Shown: piece after piece, positions 50,301 to 63,500 of the stretch
Position numbering within the stretch: the first letter of the stretch is position 1
Layout of the letters: every line of letters begins with the position of its first letter
Source: Lagopus muta
Lineage: Eukaryota; Chordata; Aves; Galliformes; Phasianidae
DNA: 64,000 nucleotides
Reading direction: 5' to 3'
Assembly (NCBI RefSeq): GCF_023343835.1
Contig: NC_064443.1
Location: 558,001 to 622,000, forward strand
Notes under the pieces: model-generated
What the model was told of the DNA's origin: nothing
Seen by the model: only the letters and a program-made list of their open reading frames with translations
The model's database searches: none
Made by a program: the position numbers and the translations under genes

Positions 50301-53300
50301 ACATCCTAATTCTGCTGATCCTCCCAGGGGAGGGGTGCCTCTGCTGAGTACTGTACACTAGCTGATTTCTTAGAATAAAGTGTGACAGCTCCCTGTGAGC
50401 TCAGCGCGTGGGAGGGGGGATGCTGGGCTGCCTGCCCGAGATGACAGAGCGAGGAGCTACAGAAGCACCGAGCTTATCGAGAGCGCAGCAAGGACCTGGC
50501 AGAAACCTCTTGTTTAGTCTATTTGTTCTTCTTTTGGAGAGAGCGGGGACCTCAGTGTTTGAAAACCACAGAGGAACCAGCTAAAAAGCAGAGAGGAAAA
50601 AATCTGAGAAGGAAAGGAGGGCGAAGGTGGTGGCAATAGGAGGGGAAGAGGCAGTGTGTGGTCAGGTGGGCTGGCCAGGGGCAGATGGAGGTAAATAACA
50701 GCAGGACAAAGAAGCCAGGTCAAGCAAGGGAAGCTCAAAAGAAGAGCAAGGCAGGGAGAGGGAGAATGGAGAAAGGTCACGGGGAGAGTCACTTAGGAGT
50801 GATGAGGAAGGTAGAGAAAAATCAAACAAGGCCTGAGGGAGCAGAGAAACATAAGCAGCACTGTGCTGAGGGAAAGAGGCCGCCCTCCGTTCTGAGTTCT
50901 CAGCAGACACCAGAGCTGAAGTGTACATACTAGGGCCTCCAGTCATTGGTATTCATACTGAAAAACACCTGGAGCCCTATGGCAGGCAGATGGAACATGA
51001 CAACACAGCCCTCTGTGAGCCATCCAGGACCGGCTCCCTACCAGGAACACAGGCCGAAGCAGAGCCAGCACTCGCACTGCCTCCCCACCAGTACCTGGGC
51101 AGAGCCCAGCACTGCCTGTGTTTGTACAGCACTCGAGACAAAAGCACCTCAGGATGCATCTGGAAATTTCTACTGCACAAGACACACATGCCAGCTGGGC
51201 TTCCATGCTCCCTCCTGCTGCTCCCTGGAGACACAATCATGCCTACTACATTGCTCCTGCACACATGCTGCAGCTGCTTATGATGAACTAAGAAAGAGGC
51301 ACTCACTGTCCCCAGATGGACAGGGCTGGCATGGAAGCATGCATGGGCCTTCAAAAAATCCCACTGCACAGTCAGAAAGGATCCTGGCCCAACTGCTCAG
51401 TGTCAAAAGCCACAAAGCCACCAGAAACAGGACATGAGTTAGGGAAACGCAGGCCTCTTTCTACAGAAAATGCACTCTTAAGAGGGGACTGCTCTGCTCT
51501 TCCCAGAAAAGCTTCACGCTTGAACACAGGGGGTTTGTCCATTTGAAGAATAACTAAACTGTATTTCAAGCACTGTTTCGGAGTCCTGTGTGTGCACAAT
51601 AGAAATACCACATCACCTTTCAGCTCCAAATCTGCCACGCTGTTGGTTTGGGTTACGAGCCCCAAGTGACCACATCCATTTCTGACCTTTACCCCCAGCT
51701 GTGGTGCAGCAAAGGTGCCGACTGAGACTCAGAAGCCCCAAAGTCTGTTTGCATTTCTGCCCTGATAGGCTAGCTGTACTGGGGCAAACCACTGCACATT
51801 CCCAGGCTCCTGGTCTCTCTTTTCCCTGTGCTTGCCTCCACGATATTGAATGCAAGGCTTCTAGGTGTGGGCTGCTGGACAGTATATGCCTGTAATGTTA
51901 AATGCACTCCAGACTGCAGAAAGCTAAATGGCTCTGCAGTGGAAATAATAACGAGTACTTGAAGTTTTGTGGCTGGTATTTCTAGGACAAATGTCACAGC
52001 TCATGTGACCTAATGTCCTAGGGCCCCAAGCCTAGGAAGAACAACTGCATGCTGAGGAGCAGGCAGCCTGATTCTGATGCTTCTACTAATAGCAGTAACA
52101 TTTTTATCACAGGAGCCCAAGTCAAGGAAAGTTCTTATTCCTCATCCATAGAAACTCAAGGCTGTTGGAAAACCGGTTAGCAGGAAGGCTTTGCCAGATT
52201 CTGAGATGGCTGTCACAGGGTCACTGAGATCATATACGCTACTGCCTTATTTTGCTGCCATCAGTCTGTTCCTTAGAAATAGGACAATGATATTGTGTTC
52301 CTGTATGTGTTTATCTGTAAGGCCAGGGTGCAAGGGCAGAAGCCTGGTATCACACTTTGTAAGCATGGTTAGTCACTCTGCCCCCCGCAAGCACTCTCCC
52401 ATCTTATGGGCATGGTACAAGGCCAAGGCTGTGTCCAGCAGGGCTTTTGTTTAAACCACATTCTGTGAGCCTGACTCAGCTGCTGACACCTCCTCACCAC
52501 ACAGGACGCCTGCAGTCTTTTGCAGTGGCTCTGGTTTTCCTTTGAACCTGTGCTAATAGCAAAGCATTAGGTGGAAGAGTATTTTTCTAGTTACTGTTTT
52601 TCAAGATGCTGCTTGGCCTAGATCAATTCCAAGAACTGAGGCAAACAAAAACTTTTACAGGCTCGTCAGCAGCACGAACATCACTGCTCTGGCAACTTCC
52701 CACGCTGCAGCAAGAATTTGCACAAACCAAAATGAGACCACACGCAAGAGAAGGGCTGAGCAGAGAACCACGAGTGGCAGCACCTTCAGCTCCGCTGAAC
52801 ACAGCAGAGGTGGCAGGCAGCCTCTGGCACCACACAGTGTGCTTCTGCATGAAACATGCTCGAGTCAGAGAACCTCCCTGCTGTTGTTCATCCGGGCAAG
52901 CAAGTTGTAGTGCTCCCACGGAAGAGAAGGGAAGACAGGGAGGGCCATTGGCTCAGCTTCCTCCCAAGAGGGCACACTCCTGGACAGCCCTTACACACTG
53001 CTGCCTCTTTGCTGCAGAATGGAGTTGAGTAGCTGTGAACTTCTTTGGGGGCAGGATGGGGGCAAAGCATGGGCTTCAGCCAGATCCCAGTGCTTCAGCC
53101 CTTCTTCTTTCACCTCCCGTGCCCAGAGAATCAGTAGTTTCCACAAACTATGGTTAGGCACAAAGACCATCTTATCAAGCCAGCTCATTGTGTGCAGCAC
53201 CCAGCAGCAGCTACAGAGAATTTGACATCCTGGGTTACCCAAGCCCCACTCATTCTCTCCTCCTTTGTGTGTACCTTGACAGATGCCTTTGCTGTCATTC

Positions 53301-56300
53301 ACAATAGGTTTATGTCCTGGATGAACGTACTGAGGAGCTGAAATTGGAAGCAGACCTCCTCCAAATTGGACTGCAAGTGTAAAACCTCCAGCCTGACCAA
53401 AAGCAGCTTGATGACCTATGTCAAGTGGAAATTCAAGTCAATTTGAGGCACAGAGGGAAAGGAAGGGATTTCCTTGCTCTCTTGAATAGGGAAAGTCACA
53501 TCACAGCAGAAAGACCTCTAGACTACTCTTTGGCTAACTGCATCCATGCAAATAGCAACAGAAATATTTATACCTATTACATCCTGGTCACTTTAAACTG
53601 CTTTCTGGGTTCCATCAGGGCCACCACAGCCATCAGATTCATTAAATTTGGCACTGGGGCTATGGCTGAGACAGTCACAGCTGTGAAGTAACAGCTTTGA
53701 GTCAGCCTGAAGAAAGAAGCAAATGAGCCAGTGTGTTTCCAGTGACCCAGTAATAGTCGGTGTTCCCAGAGAGTGCTGCCTGGGAACCCCACAGAGTCAC
53801 TGCATCCCACACTACACTGAGGCACCAGAAAACAGTGCTTGGTTGCAATCACACAGCAAGAACCAGAAGCCAGTATAGCCAATTACAAGATTATTAACTG
53901 CAGCTCTTCCTCCTATCCATAGAACAAGCACAGACCCCATGTAAATGATTTCACTGAATGGAAGGGATTTTGCCCTATGGCTCACAGCGTCTTCATGTGG
54001 CACTGGAAGCACACAGTGACAAACATTTTGAGCACCAGCACAATGCTGCAATTACCCTGTCATGGTATACTTTAATCAGGATGATTTTGGGGGAGCCTGT
54101 GGCTGGGAAGTTCCTGGAATACCAAAAGGCACCTCCCTCAGCCTGGGCAGGAGGCGGCCACCAGCACAGTCAGCTGGCTGAAAAGCTGCTGTTGCTTCAG
54201 CTCTTCAAGGCAGGAATAAAGAACAGAAGGTGGTCCCAGCATAAATCTATTGAACCTGGGATACATGAAGGGTATGATGTCACATCACCTGCCAGACTGG
54301 CTTCCAAACACCTGGCTGCAATGAATGCAGGCAGCCTTTGTTCCCTTCCAAATGATCACAGCTAAAGCACACACAGCCTCTTCTGGAGCAGTGAGGGTTA
54401 ACTCAGGCGAGCAAACAAGGGCTGAAGATCAGCTCATCTTTTCCATTCAGACAGATCCTGCTACAGAAAATGCTGGTTTCTCGATGCTCGGTGTCTCAGC
54501 GACTTCCAGGAACAGTGAGCTAAACACAGCTACTCTTCCCAGCACCAGCTGAGGGGGCGGCAGGGGATGGAACACAGCCCTGTTCTTGGAAGGCAGGAAA
54601 AAATAAGGCTCTGGCAGAGCTGTGCAAGCTTGCCTCTCCCTCCTCCCCTCCCCAGTAGCCTCTTTCAGCATCTCTAATTCCTCAGGGTACAGCTACGTTG
54701 GTTTTTCCTTTTATCAAATAAGCGTAACAGCAATGCATGAAAACTGCAGGCAATTTTCAAGCAGAGAGAGGTTAAGTAAATCAAATAAATAAATGATAAG
54801 CTCATCTTCACGAGCTCGGATGTGCCCCATGATTTTGCTCAGTTTAGTGCATGACCTACTGTACTTCCTAACATTTTTGTTAGATAAACACAGAAAGCTA
54901 CAGAACCATCCAGTCCACAGAAACTATTTTTGGCTACTTTATCTTCATGCAATATGAATTCCAAGGGCTGATTGGATACTTGGACCTCTCCCAGCCTGGC
55001 CGACTGTGAAAGGAGCAGACAGTCATCTCACTGCTATTCTTCCATGGAAACAAACATCTTTTACAGATGACAAGTATCTGGCTTGTAGGTGCAGCGCTCT
55101 GAATGAGATTCAGGGAACCAGAGCAGCCACCAGCTGCGAGGAATGCAAGGATAGCCTCAAGGTACACATACAAAAATAGGAAAACAGGATTCAGTCAGAG
55201 CTGGCTTCATGGTTCCCCACAAGCTGCTCTCCAAATAAAGACGGCAGCACTGAGCGGTGAACAGAGTTCGGAGAAAACCTGCTGCAAACCTTGCAGTCAG
55301 CAGCTCAGCTGGATGAAATTTCACCATCTTCCATCCAGATGAAAAACCAAGGCAAGCCCACACGTGCTGTGGTGGTGGGCCCCATGCTGGGTGCAGCTTG
55401 GCCAGCAGGCAGGGGTGGAAGGGCACATGGCAGCTCAGCCCTACCAGTGGTCGCCCTAGGCCAGGGCCATGGCTTGCTGCCACCAAGGCACTGTAGGAGA
55501 AGCTGTTCCCTGAGATATGCAGTAGCTGTGCCACAGATAAGACTTGTCTCTAGCACAATCAGTCTCTCACCTATTACAAGTCTTACATGCACTTAAAATG
55601 CTGTGGCTTGCTATTTTCTTTTTGGTGCTTTTTTTTTTTTTTTCCTTCCACCTGCTGAACAGAAAGAAAATGTAGTCCTGCATGATTACACAGCAGTTTG
55701 AAGTCCCCTGCAATGCCAAGGCTGCAGGCACATGCTTAGAAGACAAGCAGACTTCCTCATTATCTTCTGTGGATTTCAGGATTACAAAAAAACAAAACCA
55801 AAAACAAACACAAGGAATAGCACAGAATGCAGCAGAGTCTGCAGCAAACCACAGGACCAGCTTTCAGGCTTCAAACCTCTTCACGTGCTGATCTCTAGGT
55901 TCTCGGATACCAGCTATGAGACCAAAGAACTCTGCTGTCTCTCTGGGATTTCTAATGCCATGCCATTCATCTTTGGGGCCTTCAACTAGAAGCAAGAAGC
56001 CCGGAGTTGAGCACTGGGCTCATTTTTAGCTGTACAAAACTGCTACTCTCCCATAAATCAACGTAGATGTGCTGATTTACAATATGTGAGAAATTGGCTC
56101 ATTAGCTCTAATTAAACAGCGGCCCAAGCCACATGATTTAAATGTGAACGAGGCTCTTGAACACCCTGTTCAGCCCAGGAACTGGGATTTGCTCGGTGCC
56201 TTCCTATATTTAGCATACAGTAATGTAACTAAAGCAACCAAATTAGACTCGCAAATAGACCGGTTTCTCAGTACTTAATCAAGGACCTTTTCCCAGAACT

Positions 56301-56656
56301 GCAGAAGGCTGAAATTAAAAGAAAGGAATGCGTGGTAATCAGCCCAGAAGGACAGAAGGAAACCACCATGAGTCTGAAGTCCAAACATGCACTGTGGCCA
56401 ACTGAATGCACCGTTGTTTGAATTCAATGTGGCTGCAGAGCAGCTCAGCCCAGGGATCACAACACTCCACAGGGCACTGCCCAAGCATAAGGCATTACTG
56501 ACGAACTGCAGCTCCAGAGATCTGTAAGTCACTGTGGTGTACAAACGTCCCTGGCTCCCTTCCTTCGTGGATGGGGAAATGACAGGTCTGAGGTCACGGC
56601 CCTATTTCTGCCCATGACTTTGTGAGCAACAACAGGTATAGAAGGGAGTGACAGAA

Positions 56657-56698
56657 GGACAGAGCCAGCATACAGAAAGACAGAGCCAGCATACAGAC
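56657..56698. repeat. Short tandem duplication of about 21 bp
   Basis: GACAGAGCCAGCATACAGA occurs twice in a row, separated by AA. Confidence 0.85.
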
Positions 56699-56861
56699 TG
56701 CAAAATGCATACAATGGGCAGTGATCAGCGTGGCACCACCAAACAGCAAAGCAAGAAGAAGAGGCAGGAGCCCACAGCACTGCTATCCTTCACATTCACT
56801 ACTGGTGGGTCTTACAAGAGAAATGAGTGGTCTCCATTTCCTGTCCTCTCCTTAATTAGAA

Positions 56862-57545
56862 TAACTGGAGTTGGAAGGGATCTTTAGTGGCCATCTAGCC
56901 CAACTCCTCTGCGACAAACAGGGACACCTACAGCTCCAATAGGTGCTCAGAGCCTCATCCAGCCAGACCTTGAGTGTCTCCAGGGATGGGGCTTCCACCT
57001 CCCCTTTGGCCAACCTATGCCAGTACTTCACTACCCCTATTGTAAAGAACTTTTCCCTTATATCCAAATCTAAATCTCTCCTCATTTAGCTTGAAACCAT
57101 TTCCCCTTTTCCTGTCACAACAGACCCTGCTAAAGAGTCTGTCCCCCTCTTTCTTACAGCCCCTTTGGGTACCGACAGGCCGCTCTCAGCTCTCCCCACA
57201 GCCTTCTCTTCTCCACCTGCACAGCCCCAGCTCTCAGCCTGTCCTCGTAGGGAGGTGCTCCATCCCTTGGGTCATTTGCCCACATCTGTCCTGTACTGAG
57301 GACTCTCCATCTGGATGCAGCACTTCAGGTGAGGCCTCAGTGCACAGAGCAGAGGGGCAGGATCAGCTCCCTGCCCTGCTGGCCATGCTGTTGTGGATGC
57401 AGCCCAGGATATGGTTGGCTTTCTGGGCCGGGAAGGCACATTGCTGGCTCATGTCCAGCTGCCATCCAACAGCACTCCCAAGTCCTTTTCAGCAGGGCTG
57501 TGCTCCATTCTTTCATCCCCCAGCTTGTACTGATAGTGGGGATTT
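56862..57545 (-). repeat. CR1 LINE 3' fragment, longest in the window
   Basis: In complement it runs from a decayed tail (GGAGTTGGAAGGGATCTTTA) through the 3' UTR part (AGAACTTTTCCCTTATATCC) into the distal ORF2 region (CACTTCAGGTGAGGCCTCAG, AAGTCCTTTTCAGCAGGGCT). A partial frame MRRDLDLDIREKFFTIGVVK at about 57025-57085 reflects the CR1 sense strand. About 680 bases; the internal frame is broken. Confidence 0.92.
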
Positions 57546-60500
57546 AAAATCTATTTTTCACTGTAAGGATATATATGAATATAAGATTATAAAGTAAAAT
57601 ATGAATATAAAATATGAATGAATATAAAATATAAAATAAAAAAAACGAGTTATCTCTCACCAGTTTTCACATTGCTATTAGGAAAATCCCCTTTCCTCAT
57701 TCTAACCTAAGAACTGCCAGAGGAATACGACAAAGAAAATATTCTGTAGGCAGAAATAGACATTTACGAAGTGTTGTAACACTTCAGAAGCTGCCAAAGC
57801 TTGCAGCTGATGGTGAATGAAAGCAAGCTTCATTTCTACTTATTTCTACAATGTCAGCACCACAGACCTCACAGTGTCAGTCAGGACCCTGCACAGACAC
57901 TGATGAAGTGCTAAGTTGGAGGAAGGCAGTCTAAAATTCATCTTGGAGCCACACTTCCTAGCTTTGGCAATCTCTTGCAGAGGTCAGTTGTACATTCACA
58001 CCTCCCCTGCTCAACCTCACGGCAAACAGACAACCGGCCTGTCATGCACAGAGCAGGGCCCTGGGAACATCCTCCTAATGGCTTTTGCCAAAGTCGTCTT
58101 CAGGTTGAGTTTACTTCCCACACCATCTCCTCTTGCCACATTTCTCCTGCATAACATAAGATAGGCACCTGAGCAGGACAGGCAAGGCAAAACTCTGAGC
58201 CCCGCACTGCTTCCACATGCTGCATTCTCATCCCTGGCTAGCATAGGCAGCAGCAGGTGAAGAGAGGACAGAGAAGGGGAAAAATCAAGGGAGAAATAGG
58301 ATATGGGTAGCAACTCACAGGAGCATAATGCAGGCGCTGTGACTGCGATTCACCCCGAGGAGAGGCAGCTGGGAGGGAAGGGACAGCTGGCTCCTCCTGC
58401 AGTGCTGTGCTCCCAATTAGTAATTACTCACTCTGAGCTCCCGGTATTTAGAATCGATTATACAAAGCCACATCAAGGAAAGTGTCTTGTATGGTGCAGA
58501 GCCTTCTCAGTGCGCTTCTGCAAAACATTATGGCATAATAAAGCTGCCATTAATATTAATTATCCCATTTTGAATCCCATTTCTAATTCCATTTCCTCCA
58601 ATAATCTAATAATGAATATTGCTTTCACATCGTTATTCAAGGTATCAGCTTGACAGCAGGAAAAAAACATATTGGGCCCAGCGTCTCATTCATAGCAAAC
58701 AGTGACTAATAGTAATGCTAATGGCAAAGAGCAAAGACTGCAGAAACCTCGAAGTCAGCCTAACAACCCAAGAGCCTCTCTGAGATTCACAGATAGGAGC
58801 ATTTCCTAGAAATAAAATGAGAAGAAATCATTTATTCTTAAATTACGAAACACTCACTGGAGACATAAGTGCATTTGAAAAATACACGTCAAATGCAATT
58901 CAAGGAAACACACAAGTGGCTCCAATGTTTTAAGAAAAGCCAAATTACCTTCCTATCAAGCCAATACTAACAAATGAAGTGGAATTACCCCTTCTGCTGC
59001 TGCGGTGAGCCCCCTCACCACAAGGAGCCAAGGAGGCAGGGCTGCCTCGAAGGCAGAGTTGTGAGATGGAACTGGTGGGCGAGCGGGGGCCACCCAGATG
59101 GTAAATATTTTCTGCCATGCAATTCAACGCTGCATCAGTATGAGAACTAACTGAATACCTCACCCTTGGCCTTGCCTTCTTCCCACCCCAAAGGCATGCT
59201 GCTCCTTCCAGCAGGCTTCTCCCCGCTGCAAATGCTCCAGCAGCAAGGAGCTCCAGGGCTGGGAAATGAGAGCCAGCCCAGTGGTGCCCCAGTGGAGGCA
59301 TAGCCAGCATGTAGTCTGTCCTCCGCTTTATCTTCTAAATCCTCCTTACTTGGAGGGGGTGCACAGGTGGGAAAACTCCCTCAGCCCACAGGCACACTGC
59401 CACTGGAGCACCCAAGCCCTACAGCTGAGTGCTGCCATGGTGAGTGCAGAGGCTCAGCACCCAAAGCACCATTTTTAACAGCAGCCTTAGTGCTGTGCAT
59501 TCCCTTCTCTGCCAGTCACAAAGAGAATTCGTGTGAGCACTGTCATCACCATTCATAATGTTTCCCAAGGAAATTAATTCCTAAGTACACAGGAGTTCAA
59601 GGCACAAGTGAACAGAATAGCCAAGCAAACCAATGTGCTGGCGCCTTCCCCAGGCAGTTAACCCCAAACCAACACTCCTTTGAGGGATGGTGGCTTCAAA
59701 TCTCAGCCAGCTCCCTTCCACCTCAAACCTGCAGCACTTCAGGGCATTTCTGGATGCAGAGCTTCTTTCCAACCTCAGAGGCTGCAATGCAGCAGTTCCT
59801 ACCACAGCAGCAGCATTGCTCTGTGCTGCAGCATCTGCCAGCAGCCCTAAGCCCAGGAGATGCACCGAGGGATCCTGCCATCCAGGGCCGCACCCTGAGC
59901 CTGCAGGGACCCACGGACCAGGGAAGAAGCCCTTGCTCTGAGCTCTCCACGATGGCTTTGCTCCAGCCCTCCACTTTCCCTTCTGGCATACTGCAGCCCA
60001 GTGTCCCAGCTGTCCCAGTATTCAAAATTGCCACTTGCAAACCACCTGTGCTCTTGGTATTACTGCCGAGGCTCTCATCTGCAAGTCATCTGAACAGGCT
60101 CCTCCTGAAGTACTTCTTCTTTGTCAGTGTTTTATAATACCTTTTCCTGGTGGCCTAATAATTTAGAAATTAATGCATTGTCCTCCTGTGATTCAAGTAC
60201 ATTATTCTGCTGTCATCCAAAAACAGATCAGACATACTTGCTAAACGCTTCTGCTTATTTTCATCTTCATTAACAATTGCACCATTTCCATTTCAAAGAG
60301 GCCTTACACAATTTTCTGTTTCAGGCAGATTGTTTAAATTCTATAATGTCCTTGAAGATAGCAGCCGAGGATAATTTCACATATCCCTTTTTATTTCCAG
60401 TTTTCTGCACTTCATTTCTAATTTATATTAACTGCTACCCATTCTCCCTCCCCCTCCACACTGCTTTTGCTTTTTTGCTCCTAATGCTGTCTTCACCACT

Positions 60501-63500
60501 GAACAGCGATCATCCCTTTCCTGAGGGCACAGTCACAGTTCTTTTCCAAACAATGCGCTGTTCTTGAAGAATGCCTGATTCTAGCATTCATGTAAAACAC
60601 TCACCAAACTCCAGACAAAAAGTCCCTTCGCTCTGGATAAATTATGTTACATTACTAGTCTGAAAAACCTTTTTGTTTAGATTTTCTTCAATGAAGGTGG
60701 CCATCTTGCAGATACCACCAGCTTCCAAACCAGCTCTGAAATCCTTCACTCCCAATGGAGAAGAGTCAGATAAACAACAGTGCATAATGAACAGCTCTTT
60801 AGCTTCTAGGATCAGTCCTAGATAGGCCACCCTATAAGGAATTGCTGCTTTCGGCATTCCATTAAGTGCTTGGTCTAATTGCTCCCTCCTGGCACCTGAA
60901 TAAACTTCCGTGGACAAAACCAAAACCAGGCTGAGCCCCAACCACAAGGGATTCCTGCACCCAGCTGAAGACCTCTGGGCCCAGCGAACTGGGGCTGTCA
61001 CAGCTCTCACCACGGGAACACTTCTGGCCCCAGTGCATTCTGCCTACACCTTTTGCTCCACGCCTGCTCCTTTCAGAGGTATTCTCAGAAACCCAGATCT
61101 TCCTGTGTCACAGCAGGAAGTGATTTGTCACGGTTATTCCCTGAAGAACTTCATTTTCTGGTAGTGGAGAACGGTAGGAACAGGCAGAGAGCAACTGAGT
61201 TTGAGTCTCACTGGGCAAATTACTGGCCTGACATTTAAGCCTAGGTACTCAGAATTAACCATAAAAATCAGTTTAACTCAGAAGTTGCCTTCTCAATTTG
61301 CCAAACAGGAGAAACGCTTTGATCCAGGCAGCTCCTCACCCACATCTGACAGTACCCAAGACTTCAAAAACAAAGTGAAAAACAAAGAAAATTCACAACG
61401 CGTAATCAAAGAAGAGATTCTTCTGAAGGCTTACCTCGAGCTGGGACATTTACTTTTTTGTTTTCCCCTGTCCTCTCTCTCTTATCTTGCCATTTTCACA
61501 CAAGAATTCCCAAAGACAAGTCCTAAAGAATACAGCACAGATCACAGAATATGCCTAGGGTTCCCTGGTGTCCTTCTGGCTTCCTTGGCTTCCAGATGGC
61601 AGGCCACGCTCACAGGCAATCTAGCCAATAATATGGAATCGTACAGATGTTTTTAACTGAATCAGTAACTATTTTCAAGTGGCTCTGTGGGAATTTTGTC
61701 GTATGGTTGTTGTTTTTTTTCTTTTAAACTAATGATGTAAGTGGAGAAATGAGGCCATGTCTGGTGACACTGTAGTCTGACTCTAAACTATCAAAACCAC
61801 AGTGGCCAGAGGCGGGACTTTCCCTCGATGCTTTAATTCACCACAGTTAAGTACAGCAGAAGATACAGCACCCGATTCCCTCTGCAAGCAGTTGTGTACT
61901 GCAGAAGCTGTACTCATTCACTCACACTCAGAGCACGCCGCACAGCACATGTCCCCTTTATCTGTTAGGTTTCAGTTCACTTCTTCACGTACTTTTGGGC
62001 TGCCACTTACCCCCATTTACTAGAACATTGCTGTTCTCTGGCTTGGTTGCCTTCATTAACAAAGGTAACCTTATGAATATGAAAAAGAAAATAGGGAAGA
62101 GTATTCCACTACTTTATCTTTGGAAGTAGGACTGCTGAGCATCGTGCACCGTGAGCAGCTTCAGGAAGAATAGATAAGGATTACTTTATCACAAAGGCAC
62201 CCAAGGTGCTCATCCTACGGTATTGTGAAGCTGCAGGGGTTTTTCTGAGGAGCCTGCGTTGCAGCAAGCAGTCCTTCACTTGAGTACTGTCCTCAAGCCT
62301 GATCAGCTGTGCACCAGCAGCTGTCAGAAGACCACACTTCTGACGTAGATCATCTGGAAAGATCTGGTCTTGCTCTAGCACAAGGGAATGGGACTTTCCT
62401 GTTTAAAATGTAATTGCTTTACTGTATTTTCTGAAAATATTTAAATGCCCTCACTGAAATTGTGTTTAGCTTGGTTAAACACAAGTAGGCTGTTAGAGCT
62501 GCTACATCTACATCAGTGTCTGCCCACTGTTCTACTTCAATTCTAGAGTCAGCTCATCTGTATAGTCCAAATCAAGCTGCTGAAGAACAAAACGGCACTA
62601 GGAACACCAGAAAAAGGCAACACAGCTTGATTTATTTTGAAGTTTCCCATTCATCACCATCTTTCCCATACACATATGATATTTTACCCTGGACTGTTTT
62701 GATACTTCATCAATTAATTCTTTACTAACACAGTGCAGTTCACAAAGAATACATTTCTGGCACTCAGTGGTTAGTGCCTCTCAGCAATGGACTGGCCTCC
62801 TGAGTTAATCTTACCTCAAAGGTCTGTGTAAAACCCTCAGCTTTTTTAATGTTATTGTTATTTTCAGGGAACATCTCTTTGCTGGATGCAGCCACTGCAG
62901 TGAAACAAGGGCTATCCCGGAGAGCAGAGATCTTAATGTGTTTATGAGCAGCTAAGCTGTGGTACTGAAATCACTGAGGGAAGAACTGCCACAGCCCTGG
63001 TGCCAACATCTCCATGAGCACAGGAGATGGAGATGGGGTTCAGTAAATGAAGGGTGAAGTGCGGGTCTCGACTTGGGACAGGGAGCAGGGGTCCTGCTGG
63101 GGAGGACGATGGTAGGTTGGTGATTATGAAAGCACACGACCAAAGGCTACACAGGAGAAATTAGAGGCATGCCTTCCTATAGGCATGAAACAGCACATCT
63201 GTAGTGACCACTGTCTCATGATCCACCCTTGGCTCCAGCAATGATAACAATGACTGCTGCTTATGCCCACGGTTGCTATTGCTGCTGCCAGCACAACATA
63301 AACCTGGGAACCCCTGGCACAGGTTACAACCACAGGCTGAATTCCCCTTTGATACTACTTGAGCCAATGTGAGTTCTCAGAAAATGTTGCTACATGTCTC
63401 CATGACGCACTGCTAAACAAGCACCTCTTATTTTGTACTGCCTTCAATATAGCAGTGATTTCCGTGTATGGTCCCATACGCAGTGCTCTGCAACAGGGTG

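Larger units (their letters stand above)
45486..56861. other. Intergenic stretch with no recognised gene
   Basis: Contains an E-box/TATA-like pair (46189-46205), a 26-T tract (46732-46757), a perfect CRE (47371-47378) and a short tandem duplication (56657-56698). STAT5-type palindromes occur at 47250, 49018, 49414, 54111 and 54504. The candidate homeobox-rich patch at 56041-56280 is described as a finding. No coding exon could be supported. Confidence 0.6.

Noticed and set aside
60642-61013. Minus-strand frame of 123 codons
   Set aside because: Considered as a HEMK1 or other exon, but it lacks methyltransferase motifs and contains no recognisable domain.
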